Positions 1-8,563 are shown, counted from the stretch's first letter. The stretch: 18,295 bases of DNA from RGIG1934 sp964492545 (GCA_964492545.1 CAZBKO010000037.1:1-18295); one strand, 5' to 3'. Program-made: numbers and translations. Notes: generated from the sequence alone by a model not told the origin.

Positions 1-30
1 TAATGTGTGGTTTTGAAGGTACGAAGATGA

Positions 31-55
31 AAGAATCCGAGAGGGTTCTTTTTTT
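31..55 (+). terminator. Rho-independent terminator of an upstream gene
   Basis: A 7-8 bp stem (arms 31-38 and 43-50, one T-G wobble) closes a GAGA tetraloop and runs into a T tract. It must end transcription of a gene lying before the window. No coding region is seen in bases 1-118. Confidence 0.8.
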
Positions 56-59
56 GTGC

Positions 60-88
60 TTGTAAACAATGGGATTATTATATATAAT
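60..88 (+). promoter_or_regulatory. Sigma-A promoter of the HAD hydrolase gene
   Basis: A -35 TTGTAA (60-65) and a perfect -10 TATAAT (83-88) are separated by 17 bases, directly after the upstream terminator. The ribosome binding site AAAAGGAG (104-111) follows. Confidence 0.75.
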
Positions 89-118
89 TAACATAAATTT
101 TTTAAAAGGAGAAAAACA

Positions 119-856
119 ATGTATAAGAATTACATTTTTGATTTGTATGGAACATTAGTAGACATAAATACTAATGAATGGAACTCATATTTATGGAAGA
201 AAATGGCTGAATTTTATGGATTTTATGAGGCATATTATACTCCATCGGAGCTGAAAAAAGCATTTTTTGAACAGTGTAGAATCAAAGAGGAGAAGCTGGC
301 AGAAAAGACAGGCATTGATTATCCGGAGATAAAGATTGAGAAGGTATTTAAGAAACTATTTAAACTAAAAGATAAAGATGTGGATATGCAGACCTGCAAG
401 GTAGCATGTAAGTTTTTTAGAATTATATCTACTAAGTATATTAAACTGTATGATGGTGTTGAAGAACTATTAGAGGAATTACATAAAAGAGGGAAAAAGA
501 TTTATTTGTTATCTAATGCCCAACAGGTTTTCACAGAATATGAAATGAGATTACTTGGCATATATGACAAGTTTGATGGAATTGTATTTTCTTCTGATGA
601 GAAATGCAGAAAACCATCAAAGGATTTCTTTAATATAGTACTTGAAAGATATGGACTTAATAAGGAAGAAAGTATTATGATTGGAAATGATCCAATTACA
701 GATATAAAGGGGGCACATGATGTTGGTTTGAATTCACTTTATATTCACACAAACATTTCGCCACAAAATTTAAATAAAGATGAACTAATGTCAGATTACA
801 CAATATTGAACGGAAATTTCAAGAAAATATCCAATTTAATTGTGAAAAAAAAGTAA
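119..856 (+). CDS. HAD-superfamily hydrolase (YjjG / haloacid dehalogenase-like)
   Basis: A 245-residue cytosolic HAD-like hydrolase, probably a small-molecule phosphatase; the substrate cannot be told. Motif I is FDLYGTL, with nucleophile Asp8; the usual second Asp is Tyr10, as in the haloacid-dehalogenase-type branch. Motif II is LLSN (Ser132), the motif III Lys is in RKPS (Lys165), and motif IV is GNDPITDIKGA (Asp191, Asp195). A helical cap (about 20-100) lies between motifs I and II, as in subclass I HADs. Length is normal. The ATG at 119 follows AAAAGGAG by 7 bases and no competing start exists. It has its own promoter and seems to be transcribed alone; no clear terminator separates it from the pullulanase promoter. 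The Tyr leaves it open whether the main activity is phosphatase or dehalogenase; in many Firmicutes such proteins are annotated only as HAD hydrolases. Confidence 0.85.
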   Translation: MYKNYIFDLYGTLVDINTNEWNSYLWKKMAEFYGFYEAYYTPSELKKAFFEQCRIKEEKLAEKTGIDYPEIKIEKVFKKLFKLKDKDVDMQTCKVACKFFRIISTKYIKLYDGVEELLEELHKRGKKIYLLSNAQQVFTEYEMRLLGIYDKFDGIVFSSDEKCRKPSKDFFNIVLERYGLNKEESIMIGNDPITDIKGAHDVGLNSLYIHTNISPQNLNKDELMSDYTILNGNFKKISNLIVKKK

Positions 857-892
857 AAATCAGCTTTATAATATACTATCTTTATGGTATAC

Positions 893-922
893 TTGACCTA
901 CAAATGCATTGATTTATATATC
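893..922 (+). promoter_or_regulatory. Promoter of the pullulanase gene
   Basis: TTGACC (893-898) is followed after 16 bases by TATATA (915-920), or after 18 bases by TATATC. The strong ribosome binding site AAGGAGG (949-955) follows and sets the ATG at 961. Confidence 0.6.
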
Positions 923-960
923 AGTATTTGGCAATTTTAACAAATCTCAAGGAGGATAAC

Positions 961-3720
961 ATGAAGAAAAGAATTAAAGCATTTTCTATGGCATTATTAA
1001 TGGTGCTTTTAGCTGTATTTACATCTGTTAATGATGTAATAATTGCAAGAGCAGATGATCTTACATTAAGATTGCATTACCATAGAGAAGATGGTAACTA
1101 CGAAGGCTGGGACGCTTGGTTGTGGGAAGAAGGCGGAGCAGATGGCGCAGCATATGAATTTGTTTCAGAAGATGGTGATATGGTTGCAACTAAGGTAGTT
1201 ACACCAGGCATCACTAAGGTTGGATTTATAGTAAGAACTGCTGACTGGACCAAGGACTTTGATGGAAATCAGTTTATTGATTTATCAGAGATGGTATCAG
1301 GAACAGTTGATATTTACGTTGAGTCTGGCGTAGAAGGCTACGAAAAGAAACTTGGAGCAGATGCAGTAACCGGTACTAAGGTAGCAGCAGCAAAATATGA
1401 TGGTGATACAACTGTTACAGTTGCTATGACAGATGTAATTGAAGGTGATCTTAAGACAGCATTTTCAGTAAAAGGAGTTTCAGCTGATGTTGCGGTTACT
1501 GATGTAACAGCTGGAGAGAACAACGAATATGCAGTTAAGCTTGCTGAGAAACTCGAATCAACTAAGAGTTATACAATTACTTTTGATGGTAATGATTACA
1601 AGATCACAATGCCAAGTATTTATTCAACAGAAGCTTTTGAAAAGGATTATACTTATACAGGTAATGATCTTGGTGCTACTTGGACAAAGGATAAGACTAC
1701 TTTTAGAGTATGGGCTCCAACAGCTGATTCATTAAAAGTTAATTTATACAAGTCAGGTACAAAGGGAACAGATGATCTTATTGAATCAATAGACATGAAA
1801 GCAGATGTTAATGGTACATGGGTTGCTGAGAAGACAGGCGATTTAAATGGTACATATTATACATATGCTGTAAGTGTTAATGGTGCACAGAATGAAGCAT
1901 GTGATCCATATGCAAGAACAACAGGTGTTAATGGTGATAGAGCAATGGTTATAGACCTCGACTCTACAAATCCTGACGGATGGGATAAGGATTCTGATCC
2001 ACATGCAGGAATGACAATTAACGATGCAATTATTTATGAATTACATGTAAGAGATATTTCAACAGATGCTAATTCAGGAATTACTAATGTTGGTAAGTTC
2101 TTAGGATTAACAGAAACAGGAACTAAGACTCCATCAGGAGTTTCGACAGGTCTTGATCATATTAAAGAATTAGGTATTACACATTTACATTTATTACCTT
2201 CATATGATTATGGTTCAGTTGACGAATCTAAGCTTGATACACCACAGTTTAACTGGGGATATGATCCTAAGAACTACAATGTTCCAGAAGGATCTTACTC
2301 AACAGACCCATCTAATGGTGCTGTAAGAGTACAGGAAATGAAACAGATGGTACAGACACTTCATAATAATGATATTAGCGTTGTTATGGACGTTGTTTAT
2401 AACCATGTTCAGAGTTCTGGAGATTTTTGTTTCAACCTCTTAGTACCAGAATATTTCTCAAGAGTAGATGAGAATGGTAAATATTCAAATGGTTCAGGTT
2501 GTGGTAATGATACTGCTTCTGAAAGAGCAATGGTTAAGAAGTATATTGTTGATTCTGTTGCATATTGGGCAGATGAATATCATATTGATGGATTTAGATT
2601 TGACTTAGTTGGATTACTTGATACAGAGACAATTAATGCTATTATGGAAGAAGTTCATAAGAATCATCCAAATGTAATTTTCTATGGTGAAGGTTGGACA
2701 ATGACTACAACATTAACTAAAGAAGGCTATGAGATGGCTACTCAGGTTAATTCACCTAAGACAGAAGGATTTGCATTCTTTAGTGATACAATCAGAGATT
2801 TATTAAAAGGTAGCGTATTCTCAGAAACAGAACCAGGATATGTTACAGGATTAGAAGGACAGGAAGTTAAGTTACAGAAATGTTGGATGGGTGCATCACC
2901 TACATGGTGTACAACACCTGCACAGTCAGTTAACTACGCATCTTGCCATGATAACAACACATTGTTCGATAGAATTACAAGTACTTTACCAGAAGCTTCA
3001 GAAGCAGATAGAGTAAAGATGAACAATTTAGCAGCAGCAATTTACCTTACAGCTGAAGGTATTCCTTTCATGCAGGCAGGTGAAGAAATGCTCAGATCAA
3101 AGGTTAAAGATGATGGAACATTTGATAGCAACAGTTACGCATCATCTGATGCAGTTAACAGCTTAAAATGGGATACATTAGACAATGACACATACAAGAA
3201 TGTATTTAATTACTACAAAGGCTTAATCGCATTTAGAAAGAACCATGCAGCATTAAGACTTACAACAGCTGAAGATGTTGCTAACAACGTATCAGTAGTT
3301 GATGGATTAGATGCTAATGTAGTTGCATTTAACGTAAAAGGTGGAGTTAACAAGGAAGTTGCTGATGGTATATTTGTAGTATTCAACTCAAATAATGCAG
3401 AAACAACAGTTACTCTTCCAGATGGTGATTGGAAAGTTTGTGTTAATGCTGAAAAGGCTGGCACAGATGTAATTGAAACAGTATCAGGAAGTGTTAAGGT
3501 TGCTCCTATTTCAGCTATGGTACTTGTAAAAGGTGAAACAGTAGATGCTGATGCTTATAAGACAGCAGAAAAAGAGACAACAGCAGCTTCTGATTCTAAC
3601 AAGACTACATCAAGCAAAAAAGACAATGGCTCAACAACATTAATAATTATTGCATGTGTTGCAGTAGTTGCAGTTGTAGTTATCGTAGTTGTTTCAAAGA
3701 AGAAGAAAAAGAACGACTAA
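961..3720 (+). CDS. pulA: Secreted, membrane-anchored type I pullulanase (GH13)
   Basis: A 919-residue extracellular debranching enzyme that hydrolyses alpha-1,6 links in pullulan and starch. A signal peptide (about 1-31, cut after ARA) is followed by a CBM41-like pullulanase-associated domain (about 34-127), a small pullulanase N2-type domain (about 135-218) and a CBM48-like domain (about 228-335). The GH13 barrel (about 355-770) has YELHVRD, the type I pullulanase signature FNWGYDP (430-436), DVVYNH (477-482), nucleophile Asp548 in GFRFD, acid/base Glu577 in YGEGW and Asp664 in CHDNN. After a C-terminal beta domain, a Thr/Ser/Lys linker leads to a hydrophobic helix (about 893-911) and a KKKKK tail; no LPXTG motif is present. 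The frame is open from a TTG at 928, but the ATG at 961 directly follows AAGGAGG and begins a typical signal peptide. Its own promoter and terminator make it monocistronic. GH13 pullulanase is firm; the anchoring mode is inferred. Confidence 0.93.
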   Translation: MKKRIKAFSMALLMVLLAVFTSVNDVIIARADDLTLRLHYHREDGNYEGWDAWLWEEGGADGAAYEFVSEDGDMVATKVVTPGITKVGFIVRTADWTKDFDGNQFIDLSEMVSGTVDIYVESGVEGYEKKLGADAVTGTKVAAAKYDGDTTVTVAMTDVIEGDLKTAFSVKGVSADVAVTDVTAGENNEYAVKLAEKLESTKSYTITFDGNDYKITMPSIYSTEAFEKDYTYTGNDLGATWTKDKTTFRVWAPTADSLKVNLYKSGTKGTDDLIESIDMKADVNGTWVAEKTGDLNGTYYTYAVSVNGAQNEACDPYARTTGVNGDRAMVIDLDSTNPDGWDKDSDPHAGMTINDAIIYELHVRDISTDANSGITNVGKFLGLTETGTKTPSGVSTGLDHIKELGITHLHLLPSYDYGSVDESKLDTPQFNWGYDPKNYNVPEGSYSTDPSNGAVRVQEMKQMVQTLHNNDISVVMDVVYNHVQSSGDFCFNLLVPEYFSRVDENGKYSNGSGCGNDTASERAMVKKYIVDSVAYWADEYHIDGFRFDLVGLLDTETINAIMEEVHKNHPNVIFYGEGWTMTTTLTKEGYEMATQVNSPKTEGFAFFSDTIRDLLKGSVFSETEPGYVTGLEGQEVKLQKCWMGASPTWCTTPAQSVNYASCHDNNTLFDRITSTLPEASEADRVKMNNLAAAIYLTAEGIPFMQAGEEMLRSKVKDDGTFDSNSYASSDAVNSLKWDTLDNDTYKNVFNYYKGLIAFRKNHAALRLTTAEDVANNVSVVDGLDANVVAFNVKGGVNKEVADGIFVVFNSNNAETTVTLPDGDWKVCVNAEKAGTDVIETVSGSVKVAPISAMVLVKGETVDADAYKTAEKETTAASDSNKTTSSKKDNGSTTLIIIACVAVVAVVVIVVVSKKKKKND

Positions 3721-3766
3721 TTTGATTACTTTTTAGCTAGATTATGTTAGTAAATTGAATTAAACT

Positions 3767-3814
3767 AATCCCTTGTATTGGAGAAATTAATTATCCTATA
3801 CAAGGGATTTTTTG
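3767..3814 (+). terminator. Strong terminator after the pullulanase gene
   Basis: Perfect 12 bp arms (3767-3778 and 3798-3809), with a further GGA/TCC stem inside the loop, are followed by a T tract. It isolates the pullulanase gene from malQ. Confidence 0.9.
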
Positions 3815-3825
3815 TGTAATAAACA

Positions 3826-3854
3826 TTGACACTATAGTGCCTCAATGATAAAAT
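3826..3854 (+). promoter_or_regulatory. malQ promoter with an embedded palindrome
   Basis: Consensus -35 TTGACA (3826-3831) and -10 TAAAAT (3849-3854) are 17 bases apart. The perfect palindrome CACTATAGTG (3830-3839) overlaps the -35 and spacer. It is flanked by CATTGA (3824-3829) and its inverse TCAATG (3842-3847), an arrangement that looks like a repressor operator. The ribosome binding site GAGGTG (3879-3884) follows. Confidence 0.7.
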
Positions 3855-3889
3855 TATACTATTAAATAGATTGTTGACGAGGTGACATA

Positions 3890-5425
3890 ATGACTACAGA
3901 AAAGAAGTGTGGCAGGATTCAGAATCTCAAGAGAGGTGCGGGCCTTTTGATGCCAATAAGCAGTTTACCTACATCGTATGGTATAGGAACACTTGGTAAG
4001 GAAGCATATAAGTTTGTTGATTATTTAAAGAAAGCAGGACAGAGTTACTGGCAGGTACTTCCAGTAGGACCAACCAGCTATGGAGATAGTCCATATCAAT
4101 CATTTTCCGCATTTGCAGGAAATCCATATTTTATTGATTTAGATTATCTTGTAAAAGAAGGATTAATCTCTAAGAAGGATATTACACAATATCCATGGGG
4201 AGATAATGAACAGTATATTGATTATGCAACAGTATATGAATCTAGATTTAAGGTACTTCATGCTGCATTTGCAAACAGTACACATCAGAACGATGCTGAT
4301 TACAAGGAATTTGTTAAGTCTAATGCATATTGGCTTGACGATTATAGTATGTATATGGCAGTTAAGGCTCATTTTGATAATCAAGAATGGTTGAAATGGG
4401 ATGATGATATTAAGATGAGAACACCTGAAGCTATGGATAAGTATACTAAGCTTTTAGGTGATGAGATTGATTTTTGGAAATTCTGCCAGTATAAGTTCTT
4501 TGAGCAATGGAATAATATTAGAGCATATGCTAATGAAAATGGTATTGAGATAATTGGAGATATTCCTCTTTATATAGCACTTGATAGTGCTGATGTTTGG
4601 GCTAACAAGGATTTATTTGAACTTGATGAAGACGTTAAGCCAATTAATGTTGCAGGTGTACCACCTGATGCATTCTCAGAGGATGGTCAGTTATGGGGAA
4701 ATCCTTTATACAACTGGACTAAGATGGAAGAAACAGGATTTGCATGGTGGAAGTCTAGAATGTCAAGCAACTCAAAGCTATACGATATTATAAGAATAGA
4801 TCATTTTATTGGTGTAGTTAAGTATTATTCTATAGCAGCTGATTGTACTACAGCTAAGGAAGGCGTATGGAGAGTTGGACCTGGAACCAAGCTTGTGGAT
4901 GCAATAAATAGCGCAATTGGAGATGCTAAGATTATAGCAGAAGATTTAGGTGTTGCCATTCAAGAAGTAAAGGATGTTCTTGCATACTCAGGATATCCTG
5001 GAATGAAGATTATTGAATTTGCTTTTGGCGGTGGTACAGATAATGAACATTTACCACATAACTACAATCCGAATATGGTTGTATATGGTGGAACACATGA
5101 TAATGAAACCGTTATGGGTTACTTTGGAGCACAGACTGCTAAGGAACTTAAATATGCATATGAATATATGGGAATTACAAGCAAGAAAGAGATTTCAGAT
5201 GCAGTATTAAGAACAGCATATGCAAGTGTTGCATCTATTGCAATATTCCAGGTACAGGATATATTGGGACTTGGTAATGAAGCTAGAATGAACACACCTA
5301 GTACAGTTGGAGATAACTGGAAATGGAGAATGACAGCAGGACAGTTAACAGCTGAACATGCTAAGAAGCTCAACAAGCTTGCTAAGCTATATGGAAGATT
5401 AGAAGAAGAGAAGAACGATAAATAA
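3890..5425 (+). CDS. malQ: 4-alpha-glucanotransferase (amylomaltase, GH77)
   Basis: A 511-residue cytosolic amylomaltase that transfers alpha-1,4-glucan segments between maltodextrins, releasing glucose and lengthening chains for phosphorylase. There is no signal peptide. The GH77 landmarks are all present: SSLPTSYGIGTLG (24-36), GPTSYGDSPYQSFSAFAGNP (60-79), the 250s-loop region VAGVPPDAFSEDGQLWGNPLY (about 254-274), nucleophile Asp304 in RIDHF, acid/base Glu351 in AEDLG and Asp404 in GGTHDNE. Length is that of typical short bacterial MalQ proteins (about 500). The ATG at 3890 follows GAGGTG by 5 bases. It has its own promoter and a strong terminator, so it is transcribed separately from its two starch-enzyme neighbours; their adjacency indicates that it processes the maltodextrins released by the surface pullulanase and amylase. 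Confidence 0.96.
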   Translation: MTTEKKCGRIQNLKRGAGLLMPISSLPTSYGIGTLGKEAYKFVDYLKKAGQSYWQVLPVGPTSYGDSPYQSFSAFAGNPYFIDLDYLVKEGLISKKDITQYPWGDNEQYIDYATVYESRFKVLHAAFANSTHQNDADYKEFVKSNAYWLDDYSMYMAVKAHFDNQEWLKWDDDIKMRTPEAMDKYTKLLGDEIDFWKFCQYKFFEQWNNIRAYANENGIEIIGDIPLYIALDSADVWANKDLFELDEDVKPINVAGVPPDAFSEDGQLWGNPLYNWTKMEETGFAWWKSRMSSNSKLYDIIRIDHFIGVVKYYSIAADCTTAKEGVWRVGPGTKLVDAINSAIGDAKIIAEDLGVAIQEVKDVLAYSGYPGMKIIEFAFGGGTDNEHLPHNYNPNMVVYGGTHDNETVMGYFGAQTAKELKYAYEYMGITSKKEISDAVLRTAYASVASIAIFQVQDILGLGNEARMNTPSTVGDNWKWRMTAGQLTAEHAKKLNKLAKLYGRLEEEKNDK

Positions 5426-5430
5426 TAACT

Positions 5431-5469
5431 ATGAAAATGGTGTGACTATAATAGTCACACCATTTTCAT
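5431..5469. terminator. Perfect 18 bp inverted repeat after malQ
   Basis: Two exactly complementary 18-base arms (5431-5448 and 5452-5469) enclose a 3-base loop. The T run is inside the 3' arm and A residues begin the 5' arm, so it could work in both directions. It sits 6 bases after the malQ stop and directly abuts the amylase -35 box. Confidence 0.8.
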
Positions 5470-5498
5470 TTGACATTATATGTAAATAATATTAGAAT
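5470..5498 (+). promoter_or_regulatory. Promoter of the alpha-amylase gene
   Basis: A consensus -35 TTGACA (5470-5475) and -10 TAGAAT (5493-5498) are 17 bases apart. The -35 begins at the base after the malQ terminator stem ends. A leader of about 60 bases ends in AAAGGAG (5549-5555). I see no clear operator or cre site in it. Confidence 0.75.
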
Positions 5499-5564
5499 TA
5501 GTAAGGTTAGTTTATCTCAGTAGAGAAAGCTCCCCATTTGAATATATTAAAGGAGAAGTGTACA

Positions 5565-7583
5565 ATGAGAAAGAAGAGAATCATTGCATTTGCAATGGCA
5601 GCAACTTTGGTTGTAGGAACTATGTTTGGAGGGTGCAGTAAGAAAGACAGCAATAACGAAACAACATCTGCTACGAATAACGAGCAGACAACAGATAAGG
5701 ATTATGGATTAACAGATAAGATTCAGGATGGGGCAATTTTACAATGCTTTGCATGGTCATTTAACACAATAGGTGAATCAATGGAAGATATTGCTTCAGC
5801 AGGATATTCTGCAATACAGACATCACCTGCAAATGAATGCATAGTTGGTGGTAACGGTGGAATGGAATTAATGGGACAGGGTAAATGGTATTATCATTAT
5901 CAGCCAACTGACTGGAAAATTGGTAATTATCAGCTTGGAACAAAGGATGAATTTAAGGCAATGTGTGAGAAAGCACATTCATATGGAATTAAGGTAATTG
6001 TTGATGTAGTTCCTAATCATACAACAGGTGATACTGATTCAGTATCACAGGATTTGATAAATGCGGCAGGTGGAATTGATAAGCTTTATCATACAACAGG
6101 AAAAACTGCTATAGAGAGTTATGCGGACAGAGCTCAGTGCACATTATATCAGCAGGGTGGTCTTAATGACGTTAATACAGAAAACAAAGCATTTCAGGAT
6201 TATTTCATAAGCTATTTGAATGAATGTATTTCATGTGGTGCTGATGGCTTTAGATACGATACAGCTAAGCATATTGGACTTAGTGATGATCCAAAGGATA
6301 CTGGCGTAACAGAAAATAATTTTTGGCAGAGAGTAACAACTGAAATAAATAATGCTGATACTATTTTTAATTATGGCGAGGTATTGCAGGGCGATAATGA
6401 TAGAATTGCCGACTATATATCAGCAATAGGTGCTGCAACAGCAAGTAATTATGGACAGGCAGTTAGAACAGCAGTTGTTTTAAAGAAATTTAATCTGAAC
6501 AATATAACAGCATATAATGTTGGAAGTTCAAATTCAGTAGTTACATGGGTGGAATCACATGATAATTACACATCTGGTGAATCTACACAGTTAACTGAAG
6601 AGGATGTAACACTTGCATGGGCGTATGTATGTGCAAGAAAGGATGGAACACCATTATTCTTTGCAAGACCTTATGGCAGTGATAAAGATAATATGTGGGG
6701 AACAATGAATCGAATCGGTGTAGCAGGAAGTTATGTATATAAGAATGCTACGGTTACAGCAGTTAACAAATTTAGAAATGCAATGGTAGGACAGGAAGAG
6801 AAATTATACAATTTAGGTTCGGATGATTCAGTAGTATTTATAGAGAGAGGTACTAAGGGTCTTGTAATTGTAAATGCATCTGATGATACAAAGACACTAG
6901 ATCAGGCAGTAACTCTTGAAAATGGATCATATACCAACAGAGTAGATGGTTCTACATCTTATACAGTAGCTGATGGAAAGATAACAGGTACACTTGCAGC
7001 AAGAAGTGCTGTTGTTCTGTACAATGATGGCTATATCGAATCGGGAGTAAGACCGGTAGTTATGATAGAAGAAGGAACAAATTGTATTTACAATACTGAT
7101 ACATTGACAGTTACCTTAAAGGCACAGGATACAACAAAGTCTACATATAGCTATAATGGTGGAGCAGAAACCGAATTTAAAGATGGCGATACAATAGATA
7201 TATCTCCAAAATCAGCAGATGATATGACAGCATCATTGACATTAAAGGGTACCAGTGAATCAGGACTTACGACAACTATGACATATGTGTTTACTAAGAA
7301 AGTAGGTATTGTGTCTGGAACAAAGATATACTTTGAGAAGCCATCATCATGGTCTAATGAAGTGAATGCATATGTATATGATGAATCAACATCAACAACT
7401 AAAACGAATGCAGAATGGCCGGGAGCAGCCATGACCGATGAAGGTAATGGAGTATACAGCTACACATTTGAGGAAGCTTGGGAGACTGGCTTGGTAATAT
7501 TTAATGATGGAGAAAATCAGTATCCGGCATCAATGGAACCAGGACTCGAAATAGAAGCAGACAAAACATATTCAGATAAATAA
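5565..7583 (+). CDS. Lipoprotein alpha-amylase (GH13_28-like) with CBM26 module
   Basis: A 672-residue cell-surface alpha-amylase that cuts internal alpha-1,4 links in starch. Residues 1-23 form a lipoprotein signal with lipobox FGGC (Cys24), followed by a Ser/Thr/Asn linker (25-48). The catalytic part (about 55-490) resembles Bacillus subtilis AmyE along its length: QTSPAN, YYHYQP, DVVPNH (147-152), nucleophile Asp232 in GFRYDTAKH, acid/base Glu272 in YGEVLQ and Asp333 in VESHDNY. Next comes an Ig-like domain (about 497-578) and a CBM26-type starch-binding module (about 585-668) with IYFEKPSSW, AYVYDE, WPGAAM and VIFNDGENQYPAS. The frame is open from TTG 5538, but the ATG at 5565 follows AAAGGAG and begins the signal peptide. 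It has its own promoter and terminator. The enzyme class is secure; the lipobox has Phe at -3, slightly atypical, so lipidation is very likely rather than certain. Confidence 0.93.
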   Translation: MRKKRIIAFAMAATLVVGTMFGGCSKKDSNNETTSATNNEQTTDKDYGLTDKIQDGAILQCFAWSFNTIGESMEDIASAGYSAIQTSPANECIVGGNGGMELMGQGKWYYHYQPTDWKIGNYQLGTKDEFKAMCEKAHSYGIKVIVDVVPNHTTGDTDSVSQDLINAAGGIDKLYHTTGKTAIESYADRAQCTLYQQGGLNDVNTENKAFQDYFISYLNECISCGADGFRYDTAKHIGLSDDPKDTGVTENNFWQRVTTEINNADTIFNYGEVLQGDNDRIADYISAIGAATASNYGQAVRTAVVLKKFNLNNITAYNVGSSNSVVTWVESHDNYTSGESTQLTEEDVTLAWAYVCARKDGTPLFFARPYGSDKDNMWGTMNRIGVAGSYVYKNATVTAVNKFRNAMVGQEEKLYNLGSDDSVVFIERGTKGLVIVNASDDTKTLDQAVTLENGSYTNRVDGSTSYTVADGKITGTLAARSAVVLYNDGYIESGVRPVVMIEEGTNCIYNTDTLTVTLKAQDTTKSTYSYNGGAETEFKDGDTIDISPKSADDMTASLTLKGTSESGLTTTMTYVFTKKVGIVSGTKIYFEKPSSWSNEVNAYVYDESTSTTKTNAEWPGAAMTDEGNGVYSYTFEEAWETGLVIFNDGENQYPASMEPGLEIEADKTYSDK

Positions 7584-7585
7584 AG

Positions 7586-7627
7586 AAATACCGCATTATC
7601 ACAAAAGCTGATAATGCGGTATTTTTA
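7586..7627. terminator. Terminator between the amylase gene and degV
   Basis: Perfect 15-16 bp arms (7586-7601 and 7609-7624) with a short A-rich loop end in T residues on the plus strand. The gene on the other side converges on it and the minus strand also has T-rich sequence after the stem, so it may serve both. Confidence 0.88.
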
Positions 7628-7681
7628 TGTAATGCCAAACACTCCGTGGCATGCGAAAAAAATTCGTAAGGAAAAATAAAA

Positions 7682-8563
7682 TTAAAAAACTTTCTTAATC
7701 AAGCCAATACCTAATGGGTAAGGACCGGTATGGCAGCCTACAGTAGCTCCAATACGAGCCTTAACAGCTTCATTACATTTGACATTCATAAATTCTTCAA
7801 ATTCTTTCTGAAATTCATTAGCCTCTTCATATTCAAAGCCGGTTCCTATGTAAAAACTATAATCATTAACATTAAGCTTATTCTTTTCAAAAAACTCTTT
7901 TGTAAGCTTGAGAACACCAAGCTTAGATTTCTTGCGGCTTCTTGTTATACCACCAAGTCCAATCTCACCATCCTCCATAACGATAAGAGGCTTAATACCG
8001 AGTTTATCGCCTGCAAGAACAGCAAGCTTTCCTACACGACCGTTCTTTACTAAATATTCCATGGAACCAACTGTGAAGAATATTCTTCCCGAAGACTTGA
8101 TTGATTCAAGCTTGCTGACAGCATCTTCATAGGAATAATCAGCATCACGTAACCGAACGGCTTCATTAACATATAGTCCCTGAGTTACAGTGTTCAAGGT
8201 CGAATCGATTACTGTAATCTGTGCATCAGAATGACTTTCAAGAATAATTCCTCTGGCAGTCTGAGCACTATTATATGATCCACTAAATTTGCTTGTGATA
8301 CAAATACAAATTATAGGTAAGTTCTGCTTAAGTAATGGTTCGAATATATCAACATAATCCTGTACAGATGGAAGCGAAGACTTAGGAACTGCCTTTTCTT
8401 CAACCATTTTCTTATAAAAAGCATCGTGATCAACATCTACAAGTTCTTTTAAATAAGATTCACCGTCAAAAGATACATAAAATGGAACAATTGAAACATT
8501 ATGTTCAGTAGTATATTCTGGGAGCAGATCACATGCTCCGTCACTTACAATATTAAATTTCAT
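7682..8563 (-). CDS. DegV family fatty-acid-binding protein (FakB-like)
   Basis: A 293-residue cytosolic DegV protein. In characterised Firmicutes, members (FakB) hold a fatty acid while the kinase FakA phosphorylates it, feeding exogenous fatty acids into phospholipid synthesis. Landmarks: N-terminal SDGACDLL (7-14); PKSSLPS (60-66); ITSKFSGSYNSA (89-100), containing the conserved SGS carboxylate-binding region; VIDS (118-121); SMEYLVKNGRVGK (167-179); and C-terminal GATVGCHTGPYPLG (272-285) with His278. Length is usual for the family. The ATG is at 8563 with AAAGGAC upstream on the minus strand. It is a single gene with its own promoter, convergent with the amylase and divergent from the phosphodiesterase operon. 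No FakA is in the window, and the bound lipid cannot be predicted; genomes often carry several DegV paralogues. Confidence 0.93.
   Translation of the reverse strand: MKFNIVSDGACDLLPEYTTEHNVSIVPFYVSFDGESYLKELVDVDHDAFYKKMVEEKAVPKSSLPSVQDYVDIFEPLLKQNLPIICICITSKFSGSYNSAQTARGIILESHSDAQITVIDSTLNTVTQGLYVNEAVRLRDADYSYEDAVSKLESIKSSGRIFFTVGSMEYLVKNGRVGKLAVLAGDKLGIKPLIVMEDGEIGLGGITRSRKKSKLGVLKLTKEFFEKNKLNVNDYSFYIGTGFEYEEANEFQKEFEEFMNVKCNEAVKARIGATVGCHTGPYPLGIGLIKKVF

Noticed and set aside
872..891. TATAC/GTATA inverted repeat just upstream of the pullulanase -35
   Set aside because: Five AT-rich base pairs with a 10-base gap are expected by chance in such sequence.
928..960. TTG start 33 bases upstream for the pullulanase (and similar TTG/GTG extensions at 5538, 8680, 11653 and 13082)
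   Set aside because: In each case a downstream ATG follows a good ribosome binding site and begins the expected signal peptide or domain; the 8680 GTG lies in the -35 box and the 11653 TTG lies before the -10 box.
1338..3464. Antisense open frames inside the pullulanase gene and other genes
   Set aside because: They have no ribosome binding sites or recognisable domains and mirror the codon pattern of the real genes on the other strand.
860..5564. Catabolite-response (cre) sites at the starch-gene promoters, suggested by the Crh-like protein in the window
   Set aside because: No sequence near the three promoters fits the cre consensus with its central CG.
7632..7652. ATGCCA/TGGCAT hairpin between the amylase terminator and degV
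   Set aside because: Only 6 bp with a 9-base loop and no T tract straight after it on either strand; the longer hairpin at 7586-7624 explains termination.
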